Below, one piece after another: positions 41,633-49,859 of a stretch of 64,000 bases of DNA. The notes under the pieces are model-generated. The model was not told where the DNA came from, ran no database searches, and saw nothing but the letters and a program-made list of their open reading frames with translations. The DNA is taken from assembly GCA_963725645.1 (NCBI GenBank), contig CAVRZD010000002.1, positions 1,054,001-1,118,000 on the forward strand. The letters are read 5' to 3'. A program made the translations under genes and the position numbers. Every line of letters begins with the position of its first letter. Position 1 is the first letter of the stretch. The stretch comes from JALYZC01 sp963725645 (GTDB taxonomy: Bacteria > Actinomycetota > Thermoleophilia > Solirubrobacterales > Solirubrobacteraceae).

Positions 41633-43003
41633 TCAGTGGGTGACGCTGGTCTTGACCCGTTTGCGTTCCGACTCGCTCACCGGCCCCTTCGTTTCGAGCG
41701 TCTGGATCGCGTCTGCGATATCGGTATGGAGGGTGTCGACCAGGGAGCGGCTGAGGGTGAGCTTGACCAGCGCGCGCATCATCTTCACGTCCTGGGCGTT
41801 GGGCGGCATCGTGTAGGCGGGCACCATCCATCCGCGCTCGGCGGCGAGCTGGAACGCGATGTCGAACTCGTCGTAGGGATGCTCCTCGGCGAGGTTGAAG
41901 GCGACCAGCGGCAGCGTGTCCTCGCCGGCCCCGATGATCTGGAACTTGCCAATGCCCTCGATGTCCTTGGCCAGCGACTTCGCGTTGTCCTGCATGATCT
42001 CCATGATCAGGCGATAGCCCGCCTTGCCGAAGCGAACGAAGTTGTAGTACTGCGCGACGACCATCGAGGAGCCGGTCGAGAAGTTGAGCGTGAATGTCGC
42101 GTCGGTCTTGCCCAGGTAGTTCTCGTAGAACACCAGGTCCTCGGCGAGGTCGGACTTCTCCCGGAAGATCAGCCAACCGATCCCGGGGTAGACCAGTCCG
42201 AACTTGTGACCGGAGGCGTTGATCGAGCGCACCTGTTCGAGGCGGAAGTCCCACTTGGAGTCCGGATACAGGAACGGCCACACGAAGGCACCGCTGGCGC
42301 CGTCGATGTGGAGCGGGACGTCCAGGCCCTTTTGGTCCTTCAGCTCAATCAGGAAGTCGTTGATCCCGACGACGTCATCGGCGTGGCCCGTGAAGGTGGT
42401 GCCCACCACCGCTGCGACCCCGATCGTGTTCTCGTCGACGTGCGGCTCGATGTCCTCCGGGCCGATCGTGTACTTCCCCGGCTGCAGCGGAACGATCCGC
42501 GGCTCGACGTCGAAGTAGCGACAGAACTTCTCCCAGACGACGTGGACGTCGCCGCCGAACACGAGGTTGGGAGTGTCGGTGGGCTTGCCGTCGGCCTCGC
42601 GGCGCTGGCGCCACTTCCACTTCAGCGACAGGGCTCCGAGCATGATCGCCTCCGAGGAACCCTGGGTGCTGGTGCCCGTGGTTTCGCCGGGCGCGTGGAA
42701 GAGCTCGGCCAGCATCCGGATGCAACGCTGCTGGATCTCGAAGGTCTGGGGGTACTCCGCGTGGTCGATGAAGTTGCGATGGAGGTTCTCGTCGATCAGT
42801 CGCCGTGCCTCAGGCTCCATCCACGTGGTGACGAAGGTGGCCAGGTTGCGCTCCGGCTGGCCCTCCACCGCGAGTTCCTGGTCGACGAGCCGCATCGCGC
42901 CGATCGGCATCATCGCGTTCTCCGGGATCGCGTGGTCGGGGGCGCCCTTGGTCAGGAAGACGCCGGCCGCTTCCGTCTTGAGAACATCCGCTGCGTCGCT
43001 CAT
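41633..43003 (-). CDS. gad: Glutamate decarboxylase
   Basis: A 456-aa group II PLP decarboxylase converting glutamate to GABA and CO2, consuming a proton. Motifs include STQGSSEAIMLGALSLKWKW, PLHIDGASGAFVWPFLYP, the PLP lysine in SINASGHKFGLVYPGIGW, and the C-terminal WMVPAYTMPPNAQDVKMMRALVK. The C-terminus lacks the long pH-sensing tail of E. coli GadB. GGAGG lies 6 nt before ATG 43003. No antiporter for GABA (GadC) is seen. It is the rightmost island gene, next to the tRNA. The ~240 bp behind its stop hold nothing I can assign. Confidence 0.95.
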   Translation of the reverse strand: MSDAADVLKTEAAGVFLTKGAPDHAIPENAMMPIGAMRLVDQELAVEGQPERNLATFVTTWMEPEARRLIDENLHRNFIDHAEYPQTFEIQQRCIRMLAELFHAPGETTGTSTQGSSEAIMLGALSLKWKWRQRREADGKPTDTPNLVFGGDVHVVWEKFCRYFDVEPRIVPLQPGKYTIGPEDIEPHVDENTIGVAAVVGTTFTGHADDVVGINDFLIELKDQKGLDVPLHIDGASGAFVWPFLYPDSKWDFRLEQVRSINASGHKFGLVYPGIGWLIFREKSDLAEDLVFYENYLGKTDATFTLNFSTGSSMVVAQYYNFVRFGKAGYRLIMEIMQDNAKSLAKDIEGIGKFQIIGAGEDTLPLVAFNLAEEHPYDEFDIAFQLAAERGWMVPAYTMPPNAQDVKMMRALVKLTLSRSLVDTLHTDIADAIQTLETKGPVSESERKRVKTSVTH

Positions 43004-43118
43004 CACGTCCTCCTCGTCGCTCCGGACGATCCGAACTGCGCCCGGACTGACACAGATCAAATCACGCCGGCTCTCGATCGCATCACGCAGCGCCACTGGA
43101 AGAGCCTGGGCGCCAAAG

Positions 43119-43191
43119 AGCCGGAGGTCGGACTCGAACCGACGACCTGCCGCTTACAAGGCGGCTGCTCTACCAGCTGAGCTACTCCGGC
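43119..43191 (-). tRNA. tRNA-Thr (anticodon TGT)
   Basis: A full cloverleaf on the minus strand: acceptor GCCGGAG/CTCCGGC, D arm GCTC...GAGC, anticodon arm GCCGC-CTTGTAA-GCGGC with anticodon TGT, variable AGGTC, T arm GTCGG-TTCGAGT-CCGAC, discriminator T. CCA is not encoded. Its 3' end points to lower coordinates, toward the island, and its 3' half recurs at 19051-19087. Confidence 0.97.
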
Positions 43192-43218
43192 GCCGGGGCG
43201 CCGAGTGTACGCGCGCGC

Positions 43219-43773
43219 CTAGGCCTCGCCGGTGGCGCCGGCGGCAGCGGCGTGCTCGATCGAGCCGTGGCCGTTGGGGGAGGCGTAGGCCTCGTAGGCC
43301 GGCGGCAGGTCCTCCTCGGGCGGGTTCAGCCGGCGCTCGAGCTCGCCGAACACGACGCCGAAGAGCAGGTGGCGCCAGGTCGCCTGGGCGAGCGCGCGGC
43401 GGTTGCCGAACAGGGCCGGCAGGTCATCGCGCCGGGGGTGGTAGCGATCCGACAGCAGCCCGAGCGGCCAGAGGGCGAAGTTCTCCGCCAGCGCGGCCAG
43501 CGGGCCACGCGCCCATGGAGGCACCGGCAGCGTCACACGCTGGCCCGCGAGGGCGAACCCGGCGCCGAAGAAGGCGCCGGCGGCGAGGTGGGCTGCCAGG
43601 CCCGCCGGGTACCACAGCGGCCGGTCGCCGACGATCGCCTTGCCGAGCAGCTCGACGTCGTCGTAGTCGCTGTCGAAGAGCCGCTTGTCCAGCGGCATCT
43701 GGGCCGCCCACGCACCGGCTGCGACCACGCCGGCGGCCGCGCCGCGGGAGGTGGCTGTCCAGTCGATCGCCAT
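43219..43773 (-). CDS. Predicted membrane protein (YagU/DUF1440-like layout)
   Basis: A 184-aa protein with hydrophobic segments GAAAGVVAAGAWAAQMPLDKRLF, AGLAAHLAAGAFFGAGFALAG and ALAENFALWPLGLLSDRYHP. The composition recalls small actinobacterial membrane proteins without assigned function. The C-terminal 45 residues are hydrophilic. ATG 43773 lies 9 nt after TACAGT, a leaderless arrangement, and it diverges from the plsC-gpsA gene. It is the first core gene to the right of the island. Confidence 0.7.
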   Translation of the reverse strand: MAIDWTATSRGAAAGVVAAGAWAAQMPLDKRLFDSDYDDVELLGKAIVGDRPLWYPAGLAAHLAAGAFFGAGFALAGQRVTLPVPPWARGPLAALAENFALWPLGLLSDRYHPRRDDLPALFGNRRALAQATWRHLLFGVVFGELERRLNPPEEDLPPAYEAYASPNGHGSIEHAAAAGATGEA

Positions 43774-43782
43774 GACGTCGCA

Positions 43783-43788
43783 ACTGTA
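43783..43788 (-). promoter_or_regulatory. -10 box (TACAGT) for gene 43773
   Basis: TACAGT on the minus strand ends 9 nt before ATG 43773; no ribosome site is visible. Confidence 0.45.
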
Positions 43789-43821
43789 ACGAGGCCGGCG
43801 CCCCGGGGTTGGGTCACGCAC

Positions 43822-45497
43822 ATGGATTCGGCGGTCGCCACGAGGCTCCACGGGCGCGCGCGCGAGCGCGGCGTGAACCCCTACGTGTACTGGCTGGCGC
43901 GGGCGATCCTGCAGCCGTTCTTCCATCTCTACTTCCGTCTCAGTCGGATCGGCCGCGAGCACGTGCCCGCCGACGGTCCGGTGATCTTCGCCGCCAACCA
44001 CCGGTCGTTCCTCGATCCGTTCGTGATCGGGACGCTGGTGCGCCGGCCGGTCTACTACGTCGCCAAGAAGGAGCTGTTCGCGCGCCGCTGGCAGGCGTGG
44101 ATCCTGAGCGCGTTCGGCGCCTTCCCGGTCGATCGCGGGGCCTCCGACGAGGAGATGATGCGGACCGCGCGGGCGATCCTCGCGCGCGGCGACTGCGTCG
44201 TGATCTTCCCCGAGGGCACGCGCGTGCGGCCCGGCGCGCTGGGCCGGCCCAGGCGCGGCGTCGGGCGGCTGGCGCTCGAGACCGGCGCTCCGATCGTCCC
44301 GGTCGCCGTGATCGGCACCGAGGCCGTTCGCCGTGGGCTGGCGCATCCGGCCGCACAAGGTCCGCATCCGCTGCGGGCGTCCCGCTGACCTTCCCGCGGG
44401 TGTCCGAGCCCTCGCGGACACTGGCCACGGCCGTGACCGACCGCATCTGGCCGTGCGTGATGCTCCAGTGGGAGTGGCTCGGCGGGCTCCCGCCGCTGCG
44501 CCGGGCCGCCGTCGTCGGCGCGGGCTCCTGGGGCACCGCGCTCGCGGTCGTGCTCGCGCGCGCCGGCGTCGAGGTCCAGCTCGGCTGCCGGACGCGCGAG
44601 CAGGCCGAGGAGGTCGCCGCGCAGGCGGCGAGAACGAGCGCTACCTGCCGGGCGTGCGGCTGCCGGAGACGGTCTCCGTCCGGTCCGCCGCCGAGCTCGA
44701 GCTCGCCGGCGCCGACCTCGTGTGCTTCGCCGTGCCCGCGCGCGAGCTCCCCGCGGCGCTGGCCGAGCACGGCGGCCGTGGTCCTCGCGCGCGCCGACGT
44801 GCTCGTCGCCGCCAAAGGGCTCGTGCCGCCGCTCGGCACGCTGCCCACGGCCTACGTCGCCGAGCGCGTCGCCGCCAAGGCCGTCGGCTGCCTCGGCGGC
44901 CCGGCGCACGCCGCGCGCCGCGCTCGCGCACGGCGCGTCGCTCGTGGTCGCCTCGATCGACGACGCCTACGCTCGCCAGCTCGCCGACGTGCTCGGCGGC
45001 GCGGACTTCGACGTGCAGTGCACCGCGGACGTCACCGGCGTCGAGCTCGCCGGCTGCGCCAAGAACGCCGCGGCGCTGGCCGCCGCCGCCGCCGCGGGCG
45101 CCGGGCCGAACGCCGCGGGCGCCGCCGCCGGCAAGGTGTTCGCGGAGGTCGAGGGGCTGGCGCGCCGCCGCGGCGCGCGGCCGGAGACCTTCGCCGGGCT
45201 CGCCGGCGCCGGGCGACCTCGTGGCCACGGTGATGGCCGACGAACGGCCGCAACCGCCGCGCCGGCGAGCTGCTCGCCGCGGGCGTTCCGGCCGCCGACG
45301 TCCGGCCGATCCTCGGTCAGAGCGCGGAGGCGGTCGACGCCGTCCCGTTGCTCGCCGGCGTGCTGCGGAACGAGGGCCTCCACGCTCCCGCGGTCGAGGG
45401 CCTGGCCGAGCTGATCGCCGGCCGGATCGAGCCGGAGACCTGGTCGGCCGGTGTCACGGCGCCGGGCGTCCAGCCGCGAAAGGCCCGGGCCGCCTGA
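43822..45497 (+). CDS. PlsC-GpsA fusion: 1-acylglycerol-3-phosphate acyltransferase / glycerol-3-phosphate dehydrogenase (seven frameshifts)
   Basis: Residues ~1-225 are a PlsC acyltransferase (FAANHRSFLDPFVIG with HX4D, FPVDRGASDEEMM, FPEGTRVRPG). Residues ~235-556 are NAD(P)H-dependent glycerol-3-phosphate dehydrogenase (AAVVGAGSWGTALAVVLARAG, ADVLVAAKGLVPP, GVELAGCAKNAAALAAAAAAG, FAGLAGAGDLVATVM, NGRNRRAGELLA). No stop lies between the domains after correction; the linker is CVMLQWEWLGGLPPLRR. Shifts lie near 44340, 44385, 44628 (the one deletion), 44775, 44915, 45217 and 45241. The net-corrected length is exactly 557 codons. GpsA makes G3P and PlsC acylates lyso-PA, so the fusion links two steps of phospholipid synthesis. 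Seven shifts make true pseudogenisation possible. Confidence 0.78.
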
Positions 45498-45518
45498 CCC
45501 CGTAGAGGTAGCCTCTCC

Positions 45519-46071
45519 ATGCGTGGCCGACCAAGGACGAAGACGAAGGCGCAGCTGGATGCGGAGTTCTCCGAGCTCTACCGCCCGCATCTGCGCGACG
45601 TGTACTCGTACGCGTACTACCGGGTGGGCAATCACCACGACGCCGAGGACCTGACCGAGCAGACGTTCCTGCAGGCCTACCGGCACTTCGAGCGCGCGCA
45701 GCGCGAGTCGCACGGCCGCCCGCTGCGCCCGTGGCTCATCCGGATCGCCCACAACCTCGCGGCGAACTTCTACCGCGACCGCTCGCGCAAGCCGCAGACG
45801 TCGATCGAGGACGCGGGCGTCATCAGCGCCCCCCACGACACCGAGACGCTGGTCGAGGGCCGCGAGGAGCTCACGGCCGTCCTCGCAGGGCGTGCAGAAG
45901 CTGCCGGACGACCGCCGCGAGGCGCTGATCATGCGCTTCGCGCTCGGGATGGACAACCGCGAGATCGCGCGCGCGATGGGGCGCACCGACGGCGCCACCA
46001 AGGTGCTCATGCACCGCGCCATCCGTCAGCTGGAGGAGATCGTGAAGACGTCTGAGGAGGAGGGCCAGTGA
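45519..46071 (+). CDS. ECF-type RNA polymerase sigma factor (one frameshift)
   Basis: A 183-aa factor after removing one G near 45888. Region 2: FSELYRPHLRDVYSYAYYRVGNHHDAEDLTEQTFLQAYRHFERA and PWLIRIAHNLAANFYRDRSRK. Region 4, in the next frame: KLPDDRREALIMRFALGMDNREIARAMGRTDGATKVLMHRAIRQLEEIV. It ends at the TGA overlapping GTG 46068 of the next gene, its likely partner. The regulon is unknown. Confidence 0.85.
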
Positions 46072-46409
46072 GCGACGCCGCCGACTTCGAGCTGCTGCTG
46101 CGCCGGGCGCTGACCCCGGTCGACCCGCCGGCCGACCTGCCCGAGCGCCTCGAGGCGACCCTGGTCAACCTCACCGAGCTGGCCGCCGACGAGCTGGAGG
46201 CCTGGGAGCTCTCGGCGATGCGCGACCCGCGCAACTGGGCGCGGCCCGCGGCCGCCGTCGTGGTCGGGACCACGGCGGGCGCGGCGCTGGTACTGCTGCG
46301 CGCCCGCCAGCGCCGCCGCCGCGCGCGGCCGCACGGCGTGGTCGACGCCGCCGAGCAGGCGTTCAGGGACGTCTACGGCGAGGCGCGCAAGCTGCTCCCG
46401 AAGCACTAG
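46068..46409 (+). CDS. Short single-pass membrane protein, probable partner of the upstream sigma factor
   Basis: A 113-aa protein overlapping the sigma gene by 4 nt (GTGA). A soluble N-terminus (FELLLRRALTPVDPPADLPERLEATLVNLTELAADELEAWELSAM) is followed by a single helix (PAAAVVVGTTAGAALVLLRA) and a very basic cytoplasm-retaining stretch (RQRRRRARPH). The position and anti-sigma-like layout suggest a membrane tether for the sigma factor. No zinc-finger motif is present. I do not recognise a family. Confidence 0.7.
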   Translation: MSDAADFELLLRRALTPVDPPADLPERLEATLVNLTELAADELEAWELSAMRDPRNWARPAAAVVVGTTAGAALVLLRARQRRRRARPHGVVDAAEQAFRDVYGEARKLLPKH

Positions 46410-46450
46410 CTTCCGCGCCTCGCGCTGATCCGGGGCCGCGCGCCCGCGCG

Positions 46451-46456
46451 TAGAGT
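46451..46456 (+). promoter_or_regulatory. -10 box (TAGAGT) for the second ECF sigma gene
   Basis: TAGAGT ends 8 nt before ATG 46465, a leaderless geometry. Confidence 0.45.
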
Positions 46457-46464
46457 CCCTTGGC

Positions 46465-47074
46465 ATGTCACGCGCTCGCGCCTCCGCGCCGTCCGGCGAA
46501 TCCGGCCTGCACCGGCTCGCCGACGAGGACCTCATCCAGCTCTCCAGCCGGGGCGATGCGGGCGCCTTCGAGATCATCTACGAGCGCCACGCCGACGCCG
46601 CCTTCTCGCTCGCCTACCGCATGTGCGGCCGGCGCGGCGGTGGCCGAGGACGTCACGCAGGAGGCCTTCCTGGCGCTGTGGCGCAGCGGCACGCGCTACG
46701 ACCGCACCCGCGGCAGCGTCCGCACCTGGGTGCTGGGCATCGTCCACAACCGCGCGATCGACGCGCTGCGGCGCTCGCTGGTCCACGACCGCCGCCGCGC
46801 GAGCGACGAGGGCCTCGAGGAGCGCTTCGAGGCGCGCGAGCGGACCGACGTCGAGGCGGCCCGCCGCGAGGAGGCGACCTCGGTGCGCGCCGCGCTGGAC
46901 CAGCTTCCCGCCGAGCAGTGCAAGGTGATCGAGCTGGCGTACTTCGGCGGCTTCACGCACTCGGAGATCGCCGAGCTGCTCGACGCGCCGATCGGGACGA
47001 TCAAGGGCCGCATGCGCCTCGGCCTGGAGAAGCTGCGCGGCAGCCTGGGCGGACTCCAGGAGGCGACCGGGTGA
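46465..47074 (+). CDS. ECF RNA polymerase sigma factor, SigK/SigL-like (one frameshift)
   Basis: A 202-aa factor once one G near 46633 is removed (CGR then AAVAEDV). Region 2: DLIQLSSRGDAGAFEIIYERHADAAFSLAYRMCG and DVTQEAFLALWRSGTRYDRTRGSVRTWVLGIVHNRAIDALRR. Region 4: LDQLPAEQCKVIELAYFGGFTHSEIAELLDAPIGTIKGRMRLGLEKLR. The stop overlaps ATG 47074 of the anti-sigma gene, the classical sigma/anti-sigma arrangement. Confidence 0.88.
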
Positions 47075-47817
47075 TGAGCGGCGACGCCTTCACACGCGCG
47101 CACGAGGAGACCGCCGAGGCGCTCGGCGCCTACGCACTCGGGGCGCTTCCGGACGACGAGGCGGGGCGCGTCGAGTCCCATCTGCGCGAGTGCGACCGCT
47201 GCCGGGACGACCTGGCCGCGCTGCGCGTCACCGTCGACGCGCTGCCCACGGCCGCGCCCCCGGTGGACGCGCCGCCCGAGCTCCAGGACCGCGTCATGGC
47301 CGTCGTGCGAGCCGAGGCCGACCTGCTGCAGGCCGCGGGCGAGGAGGCCGACCGGCCGTCCCAGGCGCGCCGCCGCCGCCGCGGCCTGGGCTCGTTCCTC
47401 GCCCGCCCGGCGTTCGTGGCCGCCGCCGCGGGCGGCCTCGCGGTGGCCGCGGTCCTCGGCTTCGTGATCGGCGGCGGGGCGGACGGCGGCGGGACCGCGC
47501 GCACCGTCCAGGCCCACGTGACCTCCGCCGCCGGCGTCATGCCGACGACCAGCGCGGCCGTGCGGGTCAGTGACAACCGCGCGACGCTGGTGGTGCGCGA
47601 CATGCCCGAGCCGCCCGCGGACAAGGTCTACGAGGTGTGGGTCAAGCACGGGGGCGCCGCGCCGGTGCCCGCCGGGACGACGTTCGTCGTGCGCTCCGGG
47701 GACATTCCCATCGCCCACTCGGTGGGCACGGGCGACCAGGTGCTCGTGACCGCCGAGCCCAAGGGCGGCTCGCTGACGCCGACGAGCCCGCCGATGATCG
47801 TCGCACGCCCCGCCTGA
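47074..47817 (+). CDS. RskA-like membrane anti-sigma factor
   Basis: A 247-aa anti-sigma factor. The N-terminal zf-HC2 anti-sigma domain is ALGAYALGALPDDEAGRVESHLRECDRCRDDL (His-x3-Cys-x2-Cys). One transmembrane helix follows (PAFVAAAAGGLAVAAVLGFVIGGG). The extracytoplasmic RskA domain (VRVSDNRATLVVRDMPEPPADKVYEVWVKHGG...) senses the signal and releases the sigma factor by proteolysis in characterised homologues. It is coupled to the sigma gene by ATGA. The rhomboid protease 45 bp downstream may or may not be involved. Confidence 0.9.
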   Translation: MSGDAFTRAHEETAEALGAYALGALPDDEAGRVESHLRECDRCRDDLAALRVTVDALPTAAPPVDAPPELQDRVMAVVRAEADLLQAAGEEADRPSQARRRRRGLGSFLARPAFVAAAAGGLAVAAVLGFVIGGGADGGGTARTVQAHVTSAAGVMPTTSAAVRVSDNRATLVVRDMPEPPADKVYEVWVKHGGAAPVPAGTTFVVRSGDIPIAHSVGTGDQVLVTAEPKGGSLTPTSPPMIVARPA

Positions 47818-47845
47818 GCTTGATCGGGCGCTGAGGCGCCCCTGC

Positions 47846-47851
47846 TAGCGT
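47846..47851 (+). promoter_or_regulatory. -10 box (TAGCGT) for the rhomboid gene
   Basis: TAGCGT ends 11 nt before ATG 47863, with no ribosome site between. Confidence 0.4.
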
Positions 47852-47862
47852 CACCGACTCTC

Positions 47863-48696
47863 ATGGCGACCTGCTATCGGCACCCCAATCGGGAGACGGG
47901 CGTGTCGTGCTCGAACTGCGGGCGCCCGATCTGCCCCGACTGCATGACGCCGACGCCGGTCGGCATGCGCTGCCCGGAGTGCGCCCGCGAGCGGACGCCG
48001 GTGCGAACGATGCGCAACATCCGCTCAGAGCCGGTCGTCACCTACGCCCTGATCGCGATCAACGTGGTCGCCTGGATCGCCGAGGTGGCGGCGGCCGCCG
48101 GGCAGCCGGGCGGAGGCTGGATCTACGAGCACGGCGCCCTCTTCGGCCCGCTGATCGACCACCAGAGCGAGTACTGGCGGATCGTCACCGGCGGGTTCCT
48201 GCACGACTACCACCTGCCGTTCGGGATCCTCCACATCGGCTTCAACATGTACATCCTCTATTACCTGGGCACGCTCCTGGAGCCGGCGATCGGCCGGATC
48301 CGGTTCCTGTCGCTCTACATGACGTCGCTGCTGTGCGGCTCGTTCGGCGCGCTCCTCCTCACGCCGAACTCGCCGACGGTCGGCGCCTCGGGCGCGGTCT
48401 TCGGACTGATGGGAGGCGCGGTGATCGTGATGCGGGCGCGTGGAATGGATCCGTGGAGATCGCCCATCGTCGGGCTGATCGTCATCAACCTCCTCTTCAG
48501 CTTCACCTGGGGCGGCATCTCGATCGGCGGCCACATCGGCGGGCTGATCGGCGGCGCGATCGCCGCCCTCGCGCTCATCGAGGTGGGGGAGCGTCCCGGG
48601 CTTGCCGGGGTCGGCTACCTGTTCTGCGCCATGCTCGCGGCGGCGGCGGTCGCGGGCTCGCTCGCGGTCGCGGGCGGGTCGAGCCTCAGCGGTTGA
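47863..48696 (+). CDS. Rhomboid-family intramembrane serine protease with N-terminal zinc ribbon
   Basis: A 277-aa protein. Residues 1-45 are a B-box-like Cys/His zinc module (CYRHPNRETGVSCSNCGRPICPDCM, MRCPECARE). A six-helix rhomboid core follows: YWRIVTGGFLHD, ILHIGFNMYILYYLGTLLE, the catalytic serine in TVGASGAVFGLMGG, and the catalytic His in SIGGHIGGLIGG. It cleaves transmembrane helices; substrates are unknown. The same architecture is widespread in actinobacteria. Confidence 0.93.
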   Translation: MATCYRHPNRETGVSCSNCGRPICPDCMTPTPVGMRCPECARERTPVRTMRNIRSEPVVTYALIAINVVAWIAEVAAAAGQPGGGWIYEHGALFGPLIDHQSEYWRIVTGGFLHDYHLPFGILHIGFNMYILYYLGTLLEPAIGRIRFLSLYMTSLLCGSFGALLLTPNSPTVGASGAVFGLMGGAVIVMRARGMDPWRSPIVGLIVINLLFSFTWGGISIGGHIGGLIGGAIAALALIEVGERPGLAGVGYLFCAMLAAAAVAGSLAVAGGSSLSG

Positions 48697-49852
48697 GCAC
48701 GTCGTCGTAGAGCGCCTGCGTGCGCTCGAGCAGGTGCGCGGTCGAGAACCGCGCGCGCACGTCCTCGGCGGCCGCCGCCCCGAGGCGGGCGCGCAGGCCG
48801 GGCTCGTCCGCGAGCGCGCCGAGCGCCGCCGCGAGCGCGGATGCCGAGCCCGGCGCCACGAGGCGGCCGGTCTCGCCGTCGCGCACGATCTCCGGCAGGC
48901 CGCCCGCGTTCGAGGCCACGACGCACTTGGCCGCCGCGGCCGCCTCGAGCGCCACGAGGCCGAGCGGCTCCGGGCGGGTCGACGGGACGCACACGACGTC
49001 GGCCGCGCCGTACAGCACGTCGAGGTCGTCGCGGAACCCGAGCAAGCGGAGGCGGTCGCCCAGCCCGAGGTCGGAGCGCAGCGCCTCCAGCGCGCGCTCG
49101 TAGCGCTCCTCGCCGGGCCATGCGTCGCCGGCCACCAGGCCGATCGCGCGGTGCTCGCGCAGCGCGGGCTCAGCGAGCGCCCGGGCCAGTACCTCCTGGC
49201 CCTTCCACGCGTTCAGGCGGCCGAGGACGAGGCAGGTGAAGGCCTCCTCGGGCAGGCCGAGCGCCTCCCGCGCCTCCCGGCGGGCGAGCGGCCGGCGCGC
49301 GGCCGCCTCGGCCGGGAGCCCCTCGTGGATCACGAGCGCGTTGGGCGCATCGCCGAACTGGGCGCGGGTGGCCTCGGACAGGCAGGGCACGGCGTCGGCG
49401 CGCAGCAGCAGCCGACGGTACGCCGGCCACCAGCGCGGGAAGTCCGCGTAGATCTCGCGCACGTGCCAGACGTGTGGGAGGCGCGCGGCGCGCGCGGCCG
49501 CCGCGCCGCCGAGCGTGACCGAGGTGTTGCTGTGTACGAGGCGTGCGCCCTTCGCGCGGGCGAGCCGGGCGAGCCCCCGCGCGTCGGCCGCGGCGCGGGC
49601 TGTCACGCGCGCGACGCCGGTCGGGTTGAACAGGGCCCGTCGCAGCACGGCGAGCCCGGGCCGCAGGTGCACCTCGGCGCCCGCGTCGCGCAGCTCGTCC
49701 GCCAGCGGCCCGTGCTCGGGCAGGACGACGAGCGCGCGGTAGCGCTCGGGGTCGAGGTTCGAGACGAGGAGGGAGAGCTGACGGTCCGCGCCGTAGCGGC
49801 CGGCGGAGGAGTGGACGTAGAGGACGGTCCGCGCCGGACCGGGGCCGACCAT
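48686..49852 (-). CDS. Glycosyltransferase family 4
   Basis: A 388-aa GT-B glycosyltransferase. The N-terminal half has VLYVHSSAGRYGADRQLSLLVSNLDPERY and HVWHVREIYADFPRW. The C-terminal GT1 domain has FTCLVLGRLNAWKGQEVLARAL, LRLLGFRDDLDVLYGAADVVCVPSTRPEPLGLVALEAAAAAKCVVASNAGGLPEIV (E-x7-E). The sugar and acceptor are unknown. ATG 49852 is chosen at the start of homology. Its 3' end overlaps the rhomboid gene by 11 bp. Confidence 0.9.
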   Translation of the reverse strand: MVGPGPARTVLYVHSSAGRYGADRQLSLLVSNLDPERYRALVVLPEHGPLADELRDAGAEVHLRPGLAVLRRALFNPTGVARVTARAAADARGLARLARAKGARLVHSNTSVTLGGAAAARAARLPHVWHVREIYADFPRWWPAYRRLLLRADAVPCLSEATRAQFGDAPNALVIHEGLPAEAAARRPLARREAREALGLPEEAFTCLVLGRLNAWKGQEVLARALAEPALREHRAIGLVAGDAWPGEERYERALEALRSDLGLGDRLRLLGFRDDLDVLYGAADVVCVPSTRPEPLGLVALEAAAAAKCVVASNAGGLPEIVRDGETGRLVAPGSASALAAALGALADEPGLRARLGAAAAEDVRARFSTAHLLERTQALYDDVLNR

Positions 49853-49859
49853 GCGGCGC

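Larger units (their letters stand above)
19051..43191. mobile_element. Putative 24-kb genomic island integrated at tRNA-Thr
   Basis: The right end is an intact tRNA-Thr whose 3' end faces the island. The left end is a direct-repeat copy of the tRNA's 3' half. Between them lie about 20 genes of stress physiology with nine copies of a shared operator, while flanking genes are housekeeping. No integrase, transposase or replication gene remains, and GC content looks similar by eye, so the element would be old and immobile. Confidence is limited by the decay of the left copy. Confidence 0.55.

Noticed and set aside
19051..43191. Integrase or transposase inside the island
   Set aside because: I looked for a tyrosine/serine recombinase or transposase signature on both strands and found none.
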